Positions 1 through 8,131 of a stretch of 64,000 nt of DNA are shown one piece after another (the stretch's first letter is position 1; each line of letters begins with the position of its first letter). The translations under genes were made by a program, and so were the position numbers. The notes under the pieces are model-generated. The model searched no databases and was not told the origin of the DNA. It saw only the letters and a program-made list of their open reading frames with translations. This DNA comes from G963666945 sp963666945 (GTDB taxonomy: Bacteria; Bacteroidota; Bacteroidia; Bacteroidales; Marinifilaceae), in assembly GCA_963666945.2 (NCBI GenBank), contig CAXXRT010000010.1, forward strand, positions 52,929-116,928. The letters are read 5' to 3'.

Positions 1-972
1 TATCTTCAGTTAGATAACGTAAGAGAGGGAGCATTCTATACTGCTAACAAACTTTACGGAATCAACTTCAAAGAAGTAAAAGATATCCCTGTTTACCACG
101 AAGATGCGAAAGTTTACGAAGTAACCGAAGCTGACGGAAAGCACATTGGATTATTATACATGGATTTCCACCCAAGAGCAAGTAAAAAAGGTGGTGCATG
201 GATGACAAGTTTCAGAAAACAATCTGCTCTTGATAAGCCTATTACTCCTGTCATTTCTGTGGTATGTAACTTCTCAAAGCCAACAGGTGACGTTCCTGCT
301 CTTTTAAGCTGGGATGAGACAACTACTCTTTTCCACGAGTTCGGTCACGCACTTCACGGGCTTCTTTCTAACTGCAAGTACAACAAAGTATCTGGAACAT
401 CTGTACCACGTGACTTCGTAGAGTTACCATCTCAGGTAATGGAAAACTGGGCAGCAGAACCAGAAGTACTTAAAGTATATGCTAAGCACTATAAAACAGG
501 TGAAGTTATCCCTCAAAGCTTAGTCAAAAAACTTGAGAATACAAGTCATTTCAATATGGGCTTTGCTACAACAGAATTCATGGCAGCAGCTCTTCTTGAT
601 ATGGCTTACCATACTATTTCTGATGCTACACCAATCGATATCGCTAAATTCGAGAAAGAGACACTTGATAAAATTGGTCTTATCGACGAGATAGTAGTAA
701 GATACAGAAGCACATACTTTAGCCATATCTTTGCAGGAGGTTATGCTTCAGGATATTACGCTTATACCTGGGCAGAAGTTCTTGATGCCGATGCTTTCAA
801 CGCATTCAAAGAAACAGGAGATGTATTCAACCCAGAGAAAGCAAAACTATTCAGAGAAAATGTAATCTCTAGAGGTGGTTCTGACGATGTAATGAAACTT
901 TACCTTCAGTTCCGCGGTCAAGAGCCAGATCCTAATGCTCTTCTTAGAAGAAGAGGATTGATTAGGAATTAA
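1..972 (+). CDS. M3 family oligopeptidase / peptidyl-dipeptidase (Dcp-like), 3' part
   Basis: The frame is open from base 1, so the gene begins upstream of the window; 323 C-terminal codons are present. It encodes the catalytic part of a zinc metallopeptidase of family M3, which cleaves short peptides. The zinc motif HEFGH is at 334-348, in the context FHEFGHALHGLLS, and the third-ligand region FVELPSQ follows about 25 residues later, as in the family. The C-terminus (YLQFRGQEPDPNALLRRRGL) is typical of Dcp/OpdA-like members. The ATG at 160 is internal. A strong hairpin terminator follows. Whether it is periplasmic or cytoplasmic cannot be decided without the N-terminus. Confidence 0.93.
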   Translation, partial: YLQLDNVREGAFYTANKLYGINFKEVKDIPVYHEDAKVYEVTEADGKHIGLLYMDFHPRASKKGGAWMTSFRKQSALDKPITPVISVVCNFSKPTGDVPALLSWDETTTLFHEFGHALHGLLSNCKYNKVSGTSVPRDFVELPSQVMENWAAEPEVLKVYAKHYKTGEVIPQSLVKKLENTSHFNMGFATTEFMAAALLDMAYHTISDATPIDIAKFEKETLDKIGLIDEIVVRYRSTYFSHIFAGGYASGYYAYTWAEVLDADAFNAFKETGDVFNPEKAKLFRENVISRGGSDDVMKLYLQFRGQEPDPNALLRRRGLIRN

Positions 973-1020
973 ATTTTATATTAGCCTCAATAGTTATATA
1001 TAAAAAACTATTATTTTCAA

Positions 1021-1056
1021 GGCCGTCTCAAAATACAAATTGAGACGGCCATATTT
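1021..1056. terminator. Bidirectional intrinsic terminator
   Basis: A perfect 11-bp stem, 1021-1031 pairing with 1040-1050, has an 8-nt loop and a T-rich tract after it on the plus strand. An A-rich tract before it serves the minus strand. It lies between the convergent ends of the M3 peptidase and the aspartyl protease gene. Confidence 0.85.
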
Positions 1057-1072
1057 GTTTTTAGATTCTATT

Positions 1073-2209
1073 CTACTCTCTTTTAATTTTAAGCTTACTC
1101 TCTACACCTTTTTTATCAATAAAAGTAATAAGTGCCTTATCACCTCTTAAGTTTACAATATTTTTAGTTATAGCTTCCATAGCATCAATATTATCAAATC
1201 TCTTACCATTAACCTCAACTATTTTTGCTCCAACTTGAATTTTTTTCTGCATTTTTCCCCAAACAAGACCTGCCCTTAACTCATTATTAGCTGCAGTAAG
1301 AACAACATTCCATTCTTTTCTGTACATATCCGGAATATTATTACTAAAAGGCTCAAAATAAAATTTTCGATTTGGATAATCAATAGTTACTTTCCCGTAA
1401 TTAAATATATCTGATCCTAAACGAGATAATGAAGCTGAAGTAGTAATAGATGTCACATTTTTAAACCTTCCTCGGCATAAACTAAAATCTTTAACTTTTA
1501 CTCTACATTTTACAGTTTTTGATTCTAATCCGCATGCTCCAACAGAAACAACGCCTTCTCCTTTATTTAATAAAACAACTGCTCTTTCACTAATAACTCT
1601 TTCCAGGAACTTTTCAGAAAGCACATAAAACTGTGAATCTCCACTATCAAACATCACGGTATCCTTGTACCCATTGAGCATAACATTCAGTAAAGGTAAA
1701 TTATACTGGTTGCTAATCATATTGCAGGAAAATGATTCATCCAAATTTAAACAATCGCTTTGGGGAACAATAATTATGTTCTTAACTCTTGAATCTATTT
1801 GAACAGCAAAACCTCCAAATAAGGTATAACCTATAACTCCATCTATACCAAATTTCTTAAGTATACTTTCTTTTTCAAGCACCAAACTTTTTACTAAATT
1901 AAACCGAACTCCTCCTAGAGTAATAAAAGGCAGCTCAAATAATGAAACATGTGATACATTCCCATTTGAATCTTCTATCTGTACTTTCTTAAAATTTTTA
2001 ACTCCTAATTTTTTAGCAAAACTATTAGTAAAACTAACAGGAGCTCCTGTGTCAAAGACAAAGTTACCTTCTATTCCATTAATGGAAGCTTTTACAATTA
2101 ATTTCCCCATACTATTTTGATATGGAATAATTGCTTTATATTCATTCTGGCCAGCAACTCTTATATTACTTAATATTATTACCAAAAATATAGCTAATAT
2201 ATTTCTCAT
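1073..2209 (-). CDS. Retropepsin-like aspartyl protease with C-terminal PDZ domain
   Basis: This is a secreted or periplasmic protein. Starting at the ATG at 2209 gives a clean signal peptide (MRNILAIFLVIILSNIRVAGQ); the frame also allows an ATG at 2239. Two aspartyl-protease motifs are visible in one chain, FDTGAPVSF (about 2040-2056) and MFDSGDSQF (about 1637-1653), so both halves of a pepsin-like active site may be encoded together. The last 80 residues resemble a PDZ domain (GAKIVEVNGKRFDNID). Similar Bacteroidota proteins are annotated as aspartyl protease family. It lies downstream of the SusC/SusD locus on the same strand, 190 bp after the thioredoxin gene, so it may be co-expressed. 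The substrate is unknown. Confidence 0.75.
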   Translation of the reverse strand: MRNILAIFLVIILSNIRVAGQNEYKAIIPYQNSMGKLIVKASINGIEGNFVFDTGAPVSFTNSFAKKLGVKNFKKVQIEDSNGNVSHVSLFELPFITLGGVRFNLVKSLVLEKESILKKFGIDGVIGYTLFGGFAVQIDSRVKNIIIVPQSDCLNLDESFSCNMISNQYNLPLLNVMLNGYKDTVMFDSGDSQFYVLSEKFLERVISERAVVLLNKGEGVVSVGACGLESKTVKCRVKVKDFSLCRGRFKNVTSITTSASLSRLGSDIFNYGKVTIDYPNRKFYFEPFSNNIPDMYRKEWNVVLTAANNELRAGLVWGKMQKKIQVGAKIVEVNGKRFDNIDAMEAITKNIVNLRGDKALITFIDKKGVESKLKIKRE

Positions 2210-2290
2210 AATCACATTTTTTATAATTATATAACTCATTGAGTAATCCTAAAATATTTCAAAAAAAGTTGAATGTAATACCTATTATAA

Positions 2291-2328
2291 GAAAGTCCGA
2301 AAAGGATAAATTTCCAATTCGAACTTTC
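2291..2328 (-). terminator. Hairpin between thioredoxin and protease genes, possible weak terminator
   Basis: Read on the minus strand, an 11-bp stem with one G-U pair joins 2328-2318 to 2301-2291. The sequence after it is AT-rich but not a clean T-run, so it may be a weak terminator or an mRNA-stabilising hairpin separating 2401-4518 from 1073-2209. Confidence 0.35.
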
Positions 2329-2400
2329 ACCTTAAAAATTATAACTTACCTTTTTTTATTAACTAAGGTTTAATAACTAATAGCTATAAAATCAAATATC

Positions 2401-4518
2401 CTATATTTTCTCTTTAACTTTTTCAAGCAAATAATTATATTTATAAGCTGAACTCTCATTAGCCTTATCAACCTGTCTTTCTATATAATCTATAATATTG
2501 GTTAAATCCTTTCCCTTAGTATTATTTATCATATGCAACCATAACAGATCAAGATTTAATTTATCTCTCATATTTGGTAAATATTCAATATTGTCTACAT
2601 AGTATTTGAAAAGCTTGTTTGTATTTTTATTAAAATATAACTGAGCTATATCAACTAACATGTCCAAAGTTTTATGTTTGTTTTTATTGCATTTTTTAAT
2701 TAATGCTTTTATCTTTTTGAATTCATCTTTTGAAGTTTGTTCTTTGATCATTCTGAGAACTTCTGGGAATAGTAGGTATTCGATCTTTTTGTCATAAACA
2801 CCTTGATCTATAATTTTTGCATATTTATGTCCATTATTAATAAAATATTCAGCAATCTTATTATTTAAATTGACTGCATATTTTTCTATAATAGGCCACA
2901 TTTCCGCAGAAACTCTATCAATTTCTGAAAGCTCGAAAAAATATTCTTCAGCACTTTGATTAATATTTCTTGTTTCACACGCATCGCTCATAACTTTAAA
3001 ATACTTAATCATTAATTCAGGAGTACGATTCCCTGCCTTATATTCAGACTTTATCTTTGAATAGCTGTTTTCATAATCTAATCCAAGCTTTACTTTACGA
3101 AGAAGCTCGCCAGGAGGACATCCTCCACAAAATTTATGAATTATTTCTCCACTTGGATTTAGAATAAGCATTGTTGGATACACTTTAACATTAAATTTTT
3201 TTGCCAGATCTCTACCTTCTCCCTTTTCCATGTCAAGTTTATAATTTAAAAATTCTTGATTGAAATAATCTCCTACTTCTTTTAATGTAAATATTCTATT
3301 TGCCATCATTTTGCATGGTCCACACCAAGAAGTATAACAATCAAGGAAAATAGGTTTATTTTGTTTCTGTGCTTTCTTTAACAAATCTGCAAAAGTGCCT
3401 TTTTCAAATATAATCCCATTACCTTTCATTTGATTTATTGCTTTTAAATATTCAGCCTTGGTAGATTTAGTCTTAGTTTCTGAACGTTTAATCAAATAAT
3501 TTGTAATCCTCTCTTCTTGTTCTTTAGTAAGCCCCTCCAAATCTCTAAGAGATAAATCCAACATTTCTGCAATCTGACCACCAAATTTCTCATAATTATT
3601 TTGTAATGTTTCTAAAAATATATCATTTTGTTTTTCATTGCGGGCTTTTACCATTTTGTAGTATAAGAATGCTATATTATCATCAGGAAGCCCACTACTT
3701 TTCATTTTTTTATATATCTCTAAAATCTTTTTTTCATCATAACTGCCATTAGATGTTGTGTATGGAAATAAATACCTTACAAACTTACTTGCAATAATAT
3801 TATAGACTTCATCTCCATTATTTTTAATAAAGATTTCTTTATTCTCCAACAAATAATCAAACATTTCACTATCTGCATCACCAAGGATCTTTATAAAAAT
3901 AGCCCAATTTTCATTTTTTGATAATTCAAGCTTGTCTATAATCTTTATATATTCATTTTTTATCGTTTCGAACATTTCTTCATCAGAAGCTATCATAAGA
4001 GCAATACAATACCGACGTAATAGTTCTTTATTTCTCTCGCCATTTATATATCGCTCTTTAAGACCTGCCAAGGAAGTCTTATAATCTAATGCCATTGCAA
4101 CTATATCCTTAAAATAAGGAAGTGGTTTACCTCCAACTATGCGGTGAATAATATTACCATTATTATCCAAGACTAAATAATGAGCAAAAGTTTTTACATT
4201 ATACTTTTCTGCAATAGTTTTATTTTCAAGCTTTGATAAATCCATAAATAAATTTACAAAATTTTCATTCATGAAATCACAAAACTTTTTATCAGAAAAC
4301 ACCAGTTTATTCATTCCATGACATGGCAAAGCCCAGTCAGCAAAACAATTAAAAAAAATTGGCTTACTTTCTATTTTTGCCATTTTTAAAGCATCCTCGA
4401 GAGTATAAACATAACTCATTTTAACATCTGCCTTAGCAGCATCACCATAAATACTTTGCCCTTTACTATATAAGCTAGAGCAAAATATTAACACGATTAA
4501 AATTAAAAATCTATTCAT
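2401..4518 (-). CDS. Tandem thioredoxin-domain protein, first active site degenerate
   Basis: This is an exported protein of 705 residues with signal peptide MNRFLILIVLIFCSSLYSKG; the ATG at 4518 is preferred over a TTG one codon upstream. It has two thioredoxin-like domains, near residues 30-150 and 370-490. The second keeps the redox motif WCGPCK (about 3312-3328). The first reads WALPCH at the same place (about 4320-4338), so it lacks the N-terminal cysteine of CxxC. Helical linker regions follow each domain. It is the last gene of the SusC/SusD run, 35 bp after the FISUMP lipoprotein. A role in disulfide handling or thiol reduction at the periplasm is inferred. Confidence 0.8.
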   Translation of the reverse strand: MNRFLILIVLIFCSSLYSKGQSIYGDAAKADVKMSYVYTLEDALKMAKIESKPIFFNCFADWALPCHGMNKLVFSDKKFCDFMNENFVNLFMDLSKLENKTIAEKYNVKTFAHYLVLDNNGNIIHRIVGGKPLPYFKDIVAMALDYKTSLAGLKERYINGERNKELLRRYCIALMIASDEEMFETIKNEYIKIIDKLELSKNENWAIFIKILGDADSEMFDYLLENKEIFIKNNGDEVYNIIASKFVRYLFPYTTSNGSYDEKKILEIYKKMKSSGLPDDNIAFLYYKMVKARNEKQNDIFLETLQNNYEKFGGQIAEMLDLSLRDLEGLTKEQEERITNYLIKRSETKTKSTKAEYLKAINQMKGNGIIFEKGTFADLLKKAQKQNKPIFLDCYTSWCGPCKMMANRIFTLKEVGDYFNQEFLNYKLDMEKGEGRDLAKKFNVKVYPTMLILNPSGEIIHKFCGGCPPGELLRKVKLGLDYENSYSKIKSEYKAGNRTPELMIKYFKVMSDACETRNINQSAEEYFFELSEIDRVSAEMWPIIEKYAVNLNNKIAEYFINNGHKYAKIIDQGVYDKKIEYLLFPEVLRMIKEQTSKDEFKKIKALIKKCNKNKHKTLDMLVDIAQLYFNKNTNKLFKYYVDNIEYLPNMRDKLNLDLLWLHMINNTKGKDLTNIIDYIERQVDKANESSAYKYNYLLEKVKEKI

Positions 4519-4553
4519 CAATTTAAATTTTATAATTAGTAAATAATAATTTA

Positions 4554-5558
4554 TTAGTCATTATTCTTTATGCAACGCACGCTATATAAAGTTTCTAAGA
4601 GAGATGTAGTACCTCTGTATATTCTATCTTCATTATACCTTAGCACCCTTGTAAATCCATAAGTCAATGAATCGTTTTCTCGATATGTTGTTGAAGACCA
4701 GAAATATGTACCTAAATTAATATTACGATAATTAACATCATCATATCTGCTACTGCTATAACTAAAATCTCCATAAAAACGTCCTCCACTCATTAACGCG
4801 ATAAATTCAATACCATTTATACTATCTTTCAAAAGATCCCCTTCGTTTACTCCTCTCCATTCTTCTAATTTATTTATTTCGGAAATATCCATTCCAAGAG
4901 TTTTTTCTAAAGATTTCCAATCATCATCAGTAGGAAGCCTCCATCCTTCAGGAATGGCTTTTAGTGCCCCTTCATAGGTATATAGATATCCATATTTATC
5001 AATATAATCAAAATCAGTTGTTGTTTTACAAAAATCAACAATTGTATCTTTTTTCATTATATTATAATGTTTATCATATAAGTCTATTAATTCTTGTGCT
5101 GCTTCCGGTACAATTTCAATAAAATTCTTTATTTTGTTATTTATAAATTCAGTGTATGAAAGATTATAGTTACTTGAACGTGAATCAAACCAAGAATCAC
5201 CACCATACATAGTCCAAATAAGAAATAAAGGATTACTAAAATCAAATACCTCTAATTCAGGTTTTTCATCAAGTATATTCTGCTTCATCTTTTCCTTATC
5301 AATAGGAACATTATTAGTATCTGGCATTATCTCTTTATATGAAGCACATCCATCAACATATCCTAATCTTAACCTGTATCTTAAATTTTCCGCCATCCAT
5401 ATCTGATCTCCTATTTTAATAGTTTTATATATTTCACCATCCCTAGAGTCTGTAAAAGAAGAAACAGTAAATAACGGAACATCTCTTTTTATTTCTTCAT
5501 CTTCATTACATGAATAAATAGTGATAAATACAAATAATACAAAAAATATATTTTTCAT
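4554..5558 (-). CDS. FISUMP-domain lipoprotein
   Basis: The 334-residue protein has a lipoprotein signal (MKNIFFVLFVFITIYSCNED, lipobox Cys at 17). From about residue 38 it matches the FISUMP domain, the Fibrobacter succinogenes major paralogous domain, with DGEIYKTIKIGDQIWMAENL and the later GWRLPTDDDWKSLE. The end (YFWSSTTYR, then SVRCIKN) is also characteristic. The domain is common on the surface lipoproteins of Bacteroidota, and its function is unknown. It starts 15 bp after the preceding peptidase-like gene, within the SusC/SusD operon, so a surface role is likely. Confidence 0.8.
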   Translation of the reverse strand: MKNIFFVLFVFITIYSCNEDEEIKRDVPLFTVSSFTDSRDGEIYKTIKIGDQIWMAENLRYRLRLGYVDGCASYKEIMPDTNNVPIDKEKMKQNILDEKPELEVFDFSNPLFLIWTMYGGDSWFDSRSSNYNLSYTEFINNKIKNFIEIVPEAAQELIDLYDKHYNIMKKDTIVDFCKTTTDFDYIDKYGYLYTYEGALKAIPEGWRLPTDDDWKSLEKTLGMDISEINKLEEWRGVNEGDLLKDSINGIEFIALMSGGRFYGDFSYSSSRYDDVNYRNINLGTYFWSSTTYRENDSLTYGFTRVLRYNEDRIYRGTTSLLETLYSVRCIKNND

Positions 5559-5573
5559 AGTTTTTAAACTTTA

Positions 5574-6557
5574 TTACAATTCAATACCTATTTTCTCAGA
5601 AATCACTTTATATAGTATATTATACTTTTTCATAACTAAAGGATATTGCCCCCACATATCTTCAAATTCTTCTTTAGTAAATTTAAACATTTGACTTAGA
5701 TACATATCTTTATCATCTTCTTTAGTACGAGGAGTATATATTGATCCTCCAATAAAGCCAAAGGGGCCAACTACTGAACGCATTCCGTTAACTTTCTTAT
5801 CCACATATTCCATTTCATAGCCAAGTACATTAACATAATAGTCATAATAGTCATCTAAATCTAATAGCCATCCAGCTGATCCCCACTTTAATTTTCCATA
5901 TTCTTCTTCAGGAACTAAATCCCCCCATGACACATTATACCAACTATTTTTAGAAACATCATTAAAACTTCCCATAAGATTTTCGTAATTACCAATCTTG
6001 CGTTTAAGCATAATTTGGGTTAATTCACTGGTGAAACTCTTATATTCCGCATCTTCCCACTCTCTTTTCATTGCAAAAACCGTTGTTCTATACATGGATT
6101 TAAAACCTGTTTCAATATTTTCTATTTCACCAGCTTTATTTTCTCCTATAAGCTCATTTACAATGAAAATAGAAAAGGGATGTAAGATCTCTGGCGATTC
6201 TGAAAGATATTTTTCTACAGTTTCAAGTGCTTTTAACTGAGAATCTTTATCAAGCATATAGTCATATTTATATCTTATATTATCACTTCCGGAAAAAGTC
6301 CATGATAAATCTAATGTCTCAGTTATATAATAAGGATTTCCATTAAAGTCATCTTTTATGTAAACTTTACCTATTGTATCGTTAAAAAATATAGAAACTT
6401 TATATTTTTCATATAATTCACAACGTCTATGCTGTACTGTGTCATTGGGATTATCTTTTATTACATAAAAATCCTCTATTTCTAAATTTGGAGTTATATC
6501 TTCTTTTTCACAGGAAAACAGGGAAACCAAGAATAATATATATAATATTTTTTTCAT
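5574..6557 (-). CDS. Lipoprotein related to putative zinc-binding metallopeptidase, without the HExxH ligands
   Basis: The ATG at 6557 gives a lipoprotein signal peptide (MKKILYILFLVSLFSCEKED); an in-frame start at 6593 would add 12 residues in front of it. The layout resembles the 'putative zinc-binding metallopeptidase' lipoproteins often encoded beside SusD in Bacteroidota. At the position where that family has HEFxH, this protein reads SELTQ (6014-6028). The glutamate is kept but both histidines are gone, so zinc binding and catalysis are not expected. It lies 39 bp after SusD. It could be a peptide-binding accessory protein. Family assignment is by my own alignment and is moderate. Confidence 0.5.
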   Translation of the reverse strand: MKKILYILFLVSLFSCEKEDITPNLEIEDFYVIKDNPNDTVQHRRCELYEKYKVSIFFNDTIGKVYIKDDFNGNPYYITETLDLSWTFSGSDNIRYKYDYMLDKDSQLKALETVEKYLSESPEILHPFSIFIVNELIGENKAGEIENIETGFKSMYRTTVFAMKREWEDAEYKSFTSELTQIMLKRKIGNYENLMGSFNDVSKNSWYNVSWGDLVPEEEYGKLKWGSAGWLLDLDDYYDYYVNVLGYEMEYVDKKVNGMRSVVGPFGFIGGSIYTPRTKEDDKDMYLSQMFKFTKEEFEDMWGQYPLVMKKYNILYKVISEKIGIEL

Positions 6558-6596
6558 ATCAGATATTTTTACATATACATAATAATTAAACAAACA

Positions 6597-8120
6597 TTAG
6601 TTTAAATCAAATGTTGATTCATATTTTCTTTCCTTACGATCATTACAAGGAAAATTACTATCAAAATCTAAGACAGATTTAGGGATCTGCATTGTATAAG
6701 CAGGATCTCCAGCAGGAAGAAGATAAACTTCACCAATAATAAAATTTCTCTTTCCATCCTCATAAACAGAGTAATGCCTAACAATGTCTTTGCTAAATGG
6801 ATATTTTTCACAAACAGCATAACGACGCAAATCAAACCATCTGTGTCCTTCAAAACAAAGTTCTTTTCTTCTCTCTTGTCGAATTTCCTGAATAAGAGCC
6901 GCACCTATATTTTCTGATGGAGTATAATCTTGAATTCTTGTATTTAACAAATCATTTAATACCTTATGCCCAAGATTATCATTTCCTAGCATAACTTCAG
7001 CTTCTGCCAAATTTAAATAAGCTTCTGCTGTGCGAATTGTATATAAATCAGAAATATAGGAAATATGTAAGTGTCGTTTATATTTATTTCCTAGAGCAAA
7101 AGTATCTCTTTTGGTAAAAAATACTTTATAACGATAATCGTTAATAGTATCATATTTTTGTATTAAATCATACGAAACACCATAATCTCCTGGTACACCA
7201 TATATATTATTCTGACAATGCAACGAACCATTTGAAAACACTATTTCTTCGCAATCTTCGTTTAGAAAAACATTGTCTCCCAAAGTTGAAAAATGAGTCA
7301 ATGTATTACTTTCAGACAAACTTTCATTTGCAGTATTTTTGGCATTTTCCCAATCTTGCATATATAAATATACGCGACTTAATAATATTTGTGCAGCCTG
7401 CTTGTTTACACGATGTTTTTTTATCTGAGGGCTATTATCTAAGTGTTCTACCGACTCTTTTAAGTCTTTTACTATTTGATTATATACTTTTGCTACAGAA
7501 GTTCTCTCAAACTGCGATTCTTTATTTTTATCATACTCAACATAATAAGTTAATTTTAATGGAACTCCCAAAGTAACCTCCGCTGAAGAAGGTGAATAAG
7601 CATCAGCATACAAATTAACTAATATAAAATAGTACTGTGCCCTTAAAAATTTAATTTCACCTCTCATTCTTTCAGTAAGCAAAACATCATTATCAGTAGT
7701 AATATTAATATCTTCCAATTCATGCAACAAAACATTCATTAAATTAATATATGAATATAAATTATTCCAGGTTTTATCATCTGGTAATAATGAATTTTTG
7801 TCATAAGAACGCTCAACCTCATATTGCCATGTTGTATATCCATACGTTCTCCCCATTAAAGTAAAATCGTTGGCATTTTCTTTTAATCCGGCAACACAAT
7901 CAACATCATCATCCATGTAATTAAGAAAAGGTGCAATATCTCCACTCATTAAATACCGAATCTCTTTTTTCTTTAAATAACCACTACCAAGAAGCACTTC
8001 ATTTACATCTGAAGGCGTTTTTACAATAACTAAATCTTGAGATGAATCTTTCAAAAAATCGCTACATCCTGTAATTATAAGAATAACAGAAATAAAAAGC
8101 AGATATAATAGTTTTTTCAT
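6597..8120 (-). CDS. SusD/RagB-family outer-membrane nutrient-binding lipoprotein
   Basis: The 507-residue lipoprotein (signal MKKLLYLLFISVILIITGC) has helical SusD N-terminal features (LRAQYYFILVNLYADAYSP) and the C-terminal RagB/SusD signature (RQERRKELCFEGHRWFDLRR). SusD proteins cap the SusC pore at the cell surface and hold the ligand. It starts 12 bp after the susC stop, a spacing that indicates co-transcription. The ligand cannot be read from the sequence; no glycoside hydrolase is nearby. Confidence 0.95.
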   Translation of the reverse strand: MKKLLYLLFISVILIITGCSDFLKDSSQDLVIVKTPSDVNEVLLGSGYLKKKEIRYLMSGDIAPFLNYMDDDVDCVAGLKENANDFTLMGRTYGYTTWQYEVERSYDKNSLLPDDKTWNNLYSYINLMNVLLHELEDINITTDNDVLLTERMRGEIKFLRAQYYFILVNLYADAYSPSSAEVTLGVPLKLTYYVEYDKNKESQFERTSVAKVYNQIVKDLKESVEHLDNSPQIKKHRVNKQAAQILLSRVYLYMQDWENAKNTANESLSESNTLTHFSTLGDNVFLNEDCEEIVFSNGSLHCQNNIYGVPGDYGVSYDLIQKYDTINDYRYKVFFTKRDTFALGNKYKRHLHISYISDLYTIRTAEAYLNLAEAEVMLGNDNLGHKVLNDLLNTRIQDYTPSENIGAALIQEIRQERRKELCFEGHRWFDLRRYAVCEKYPFSKDIVRHYSVYEDGKRNFIIGEVYLLPAGDPAYTMQIPKSVLDFDSNFPCNDRKERKYESTFDLN

Positions 8121-8131
8121 TTTTTTATTTT

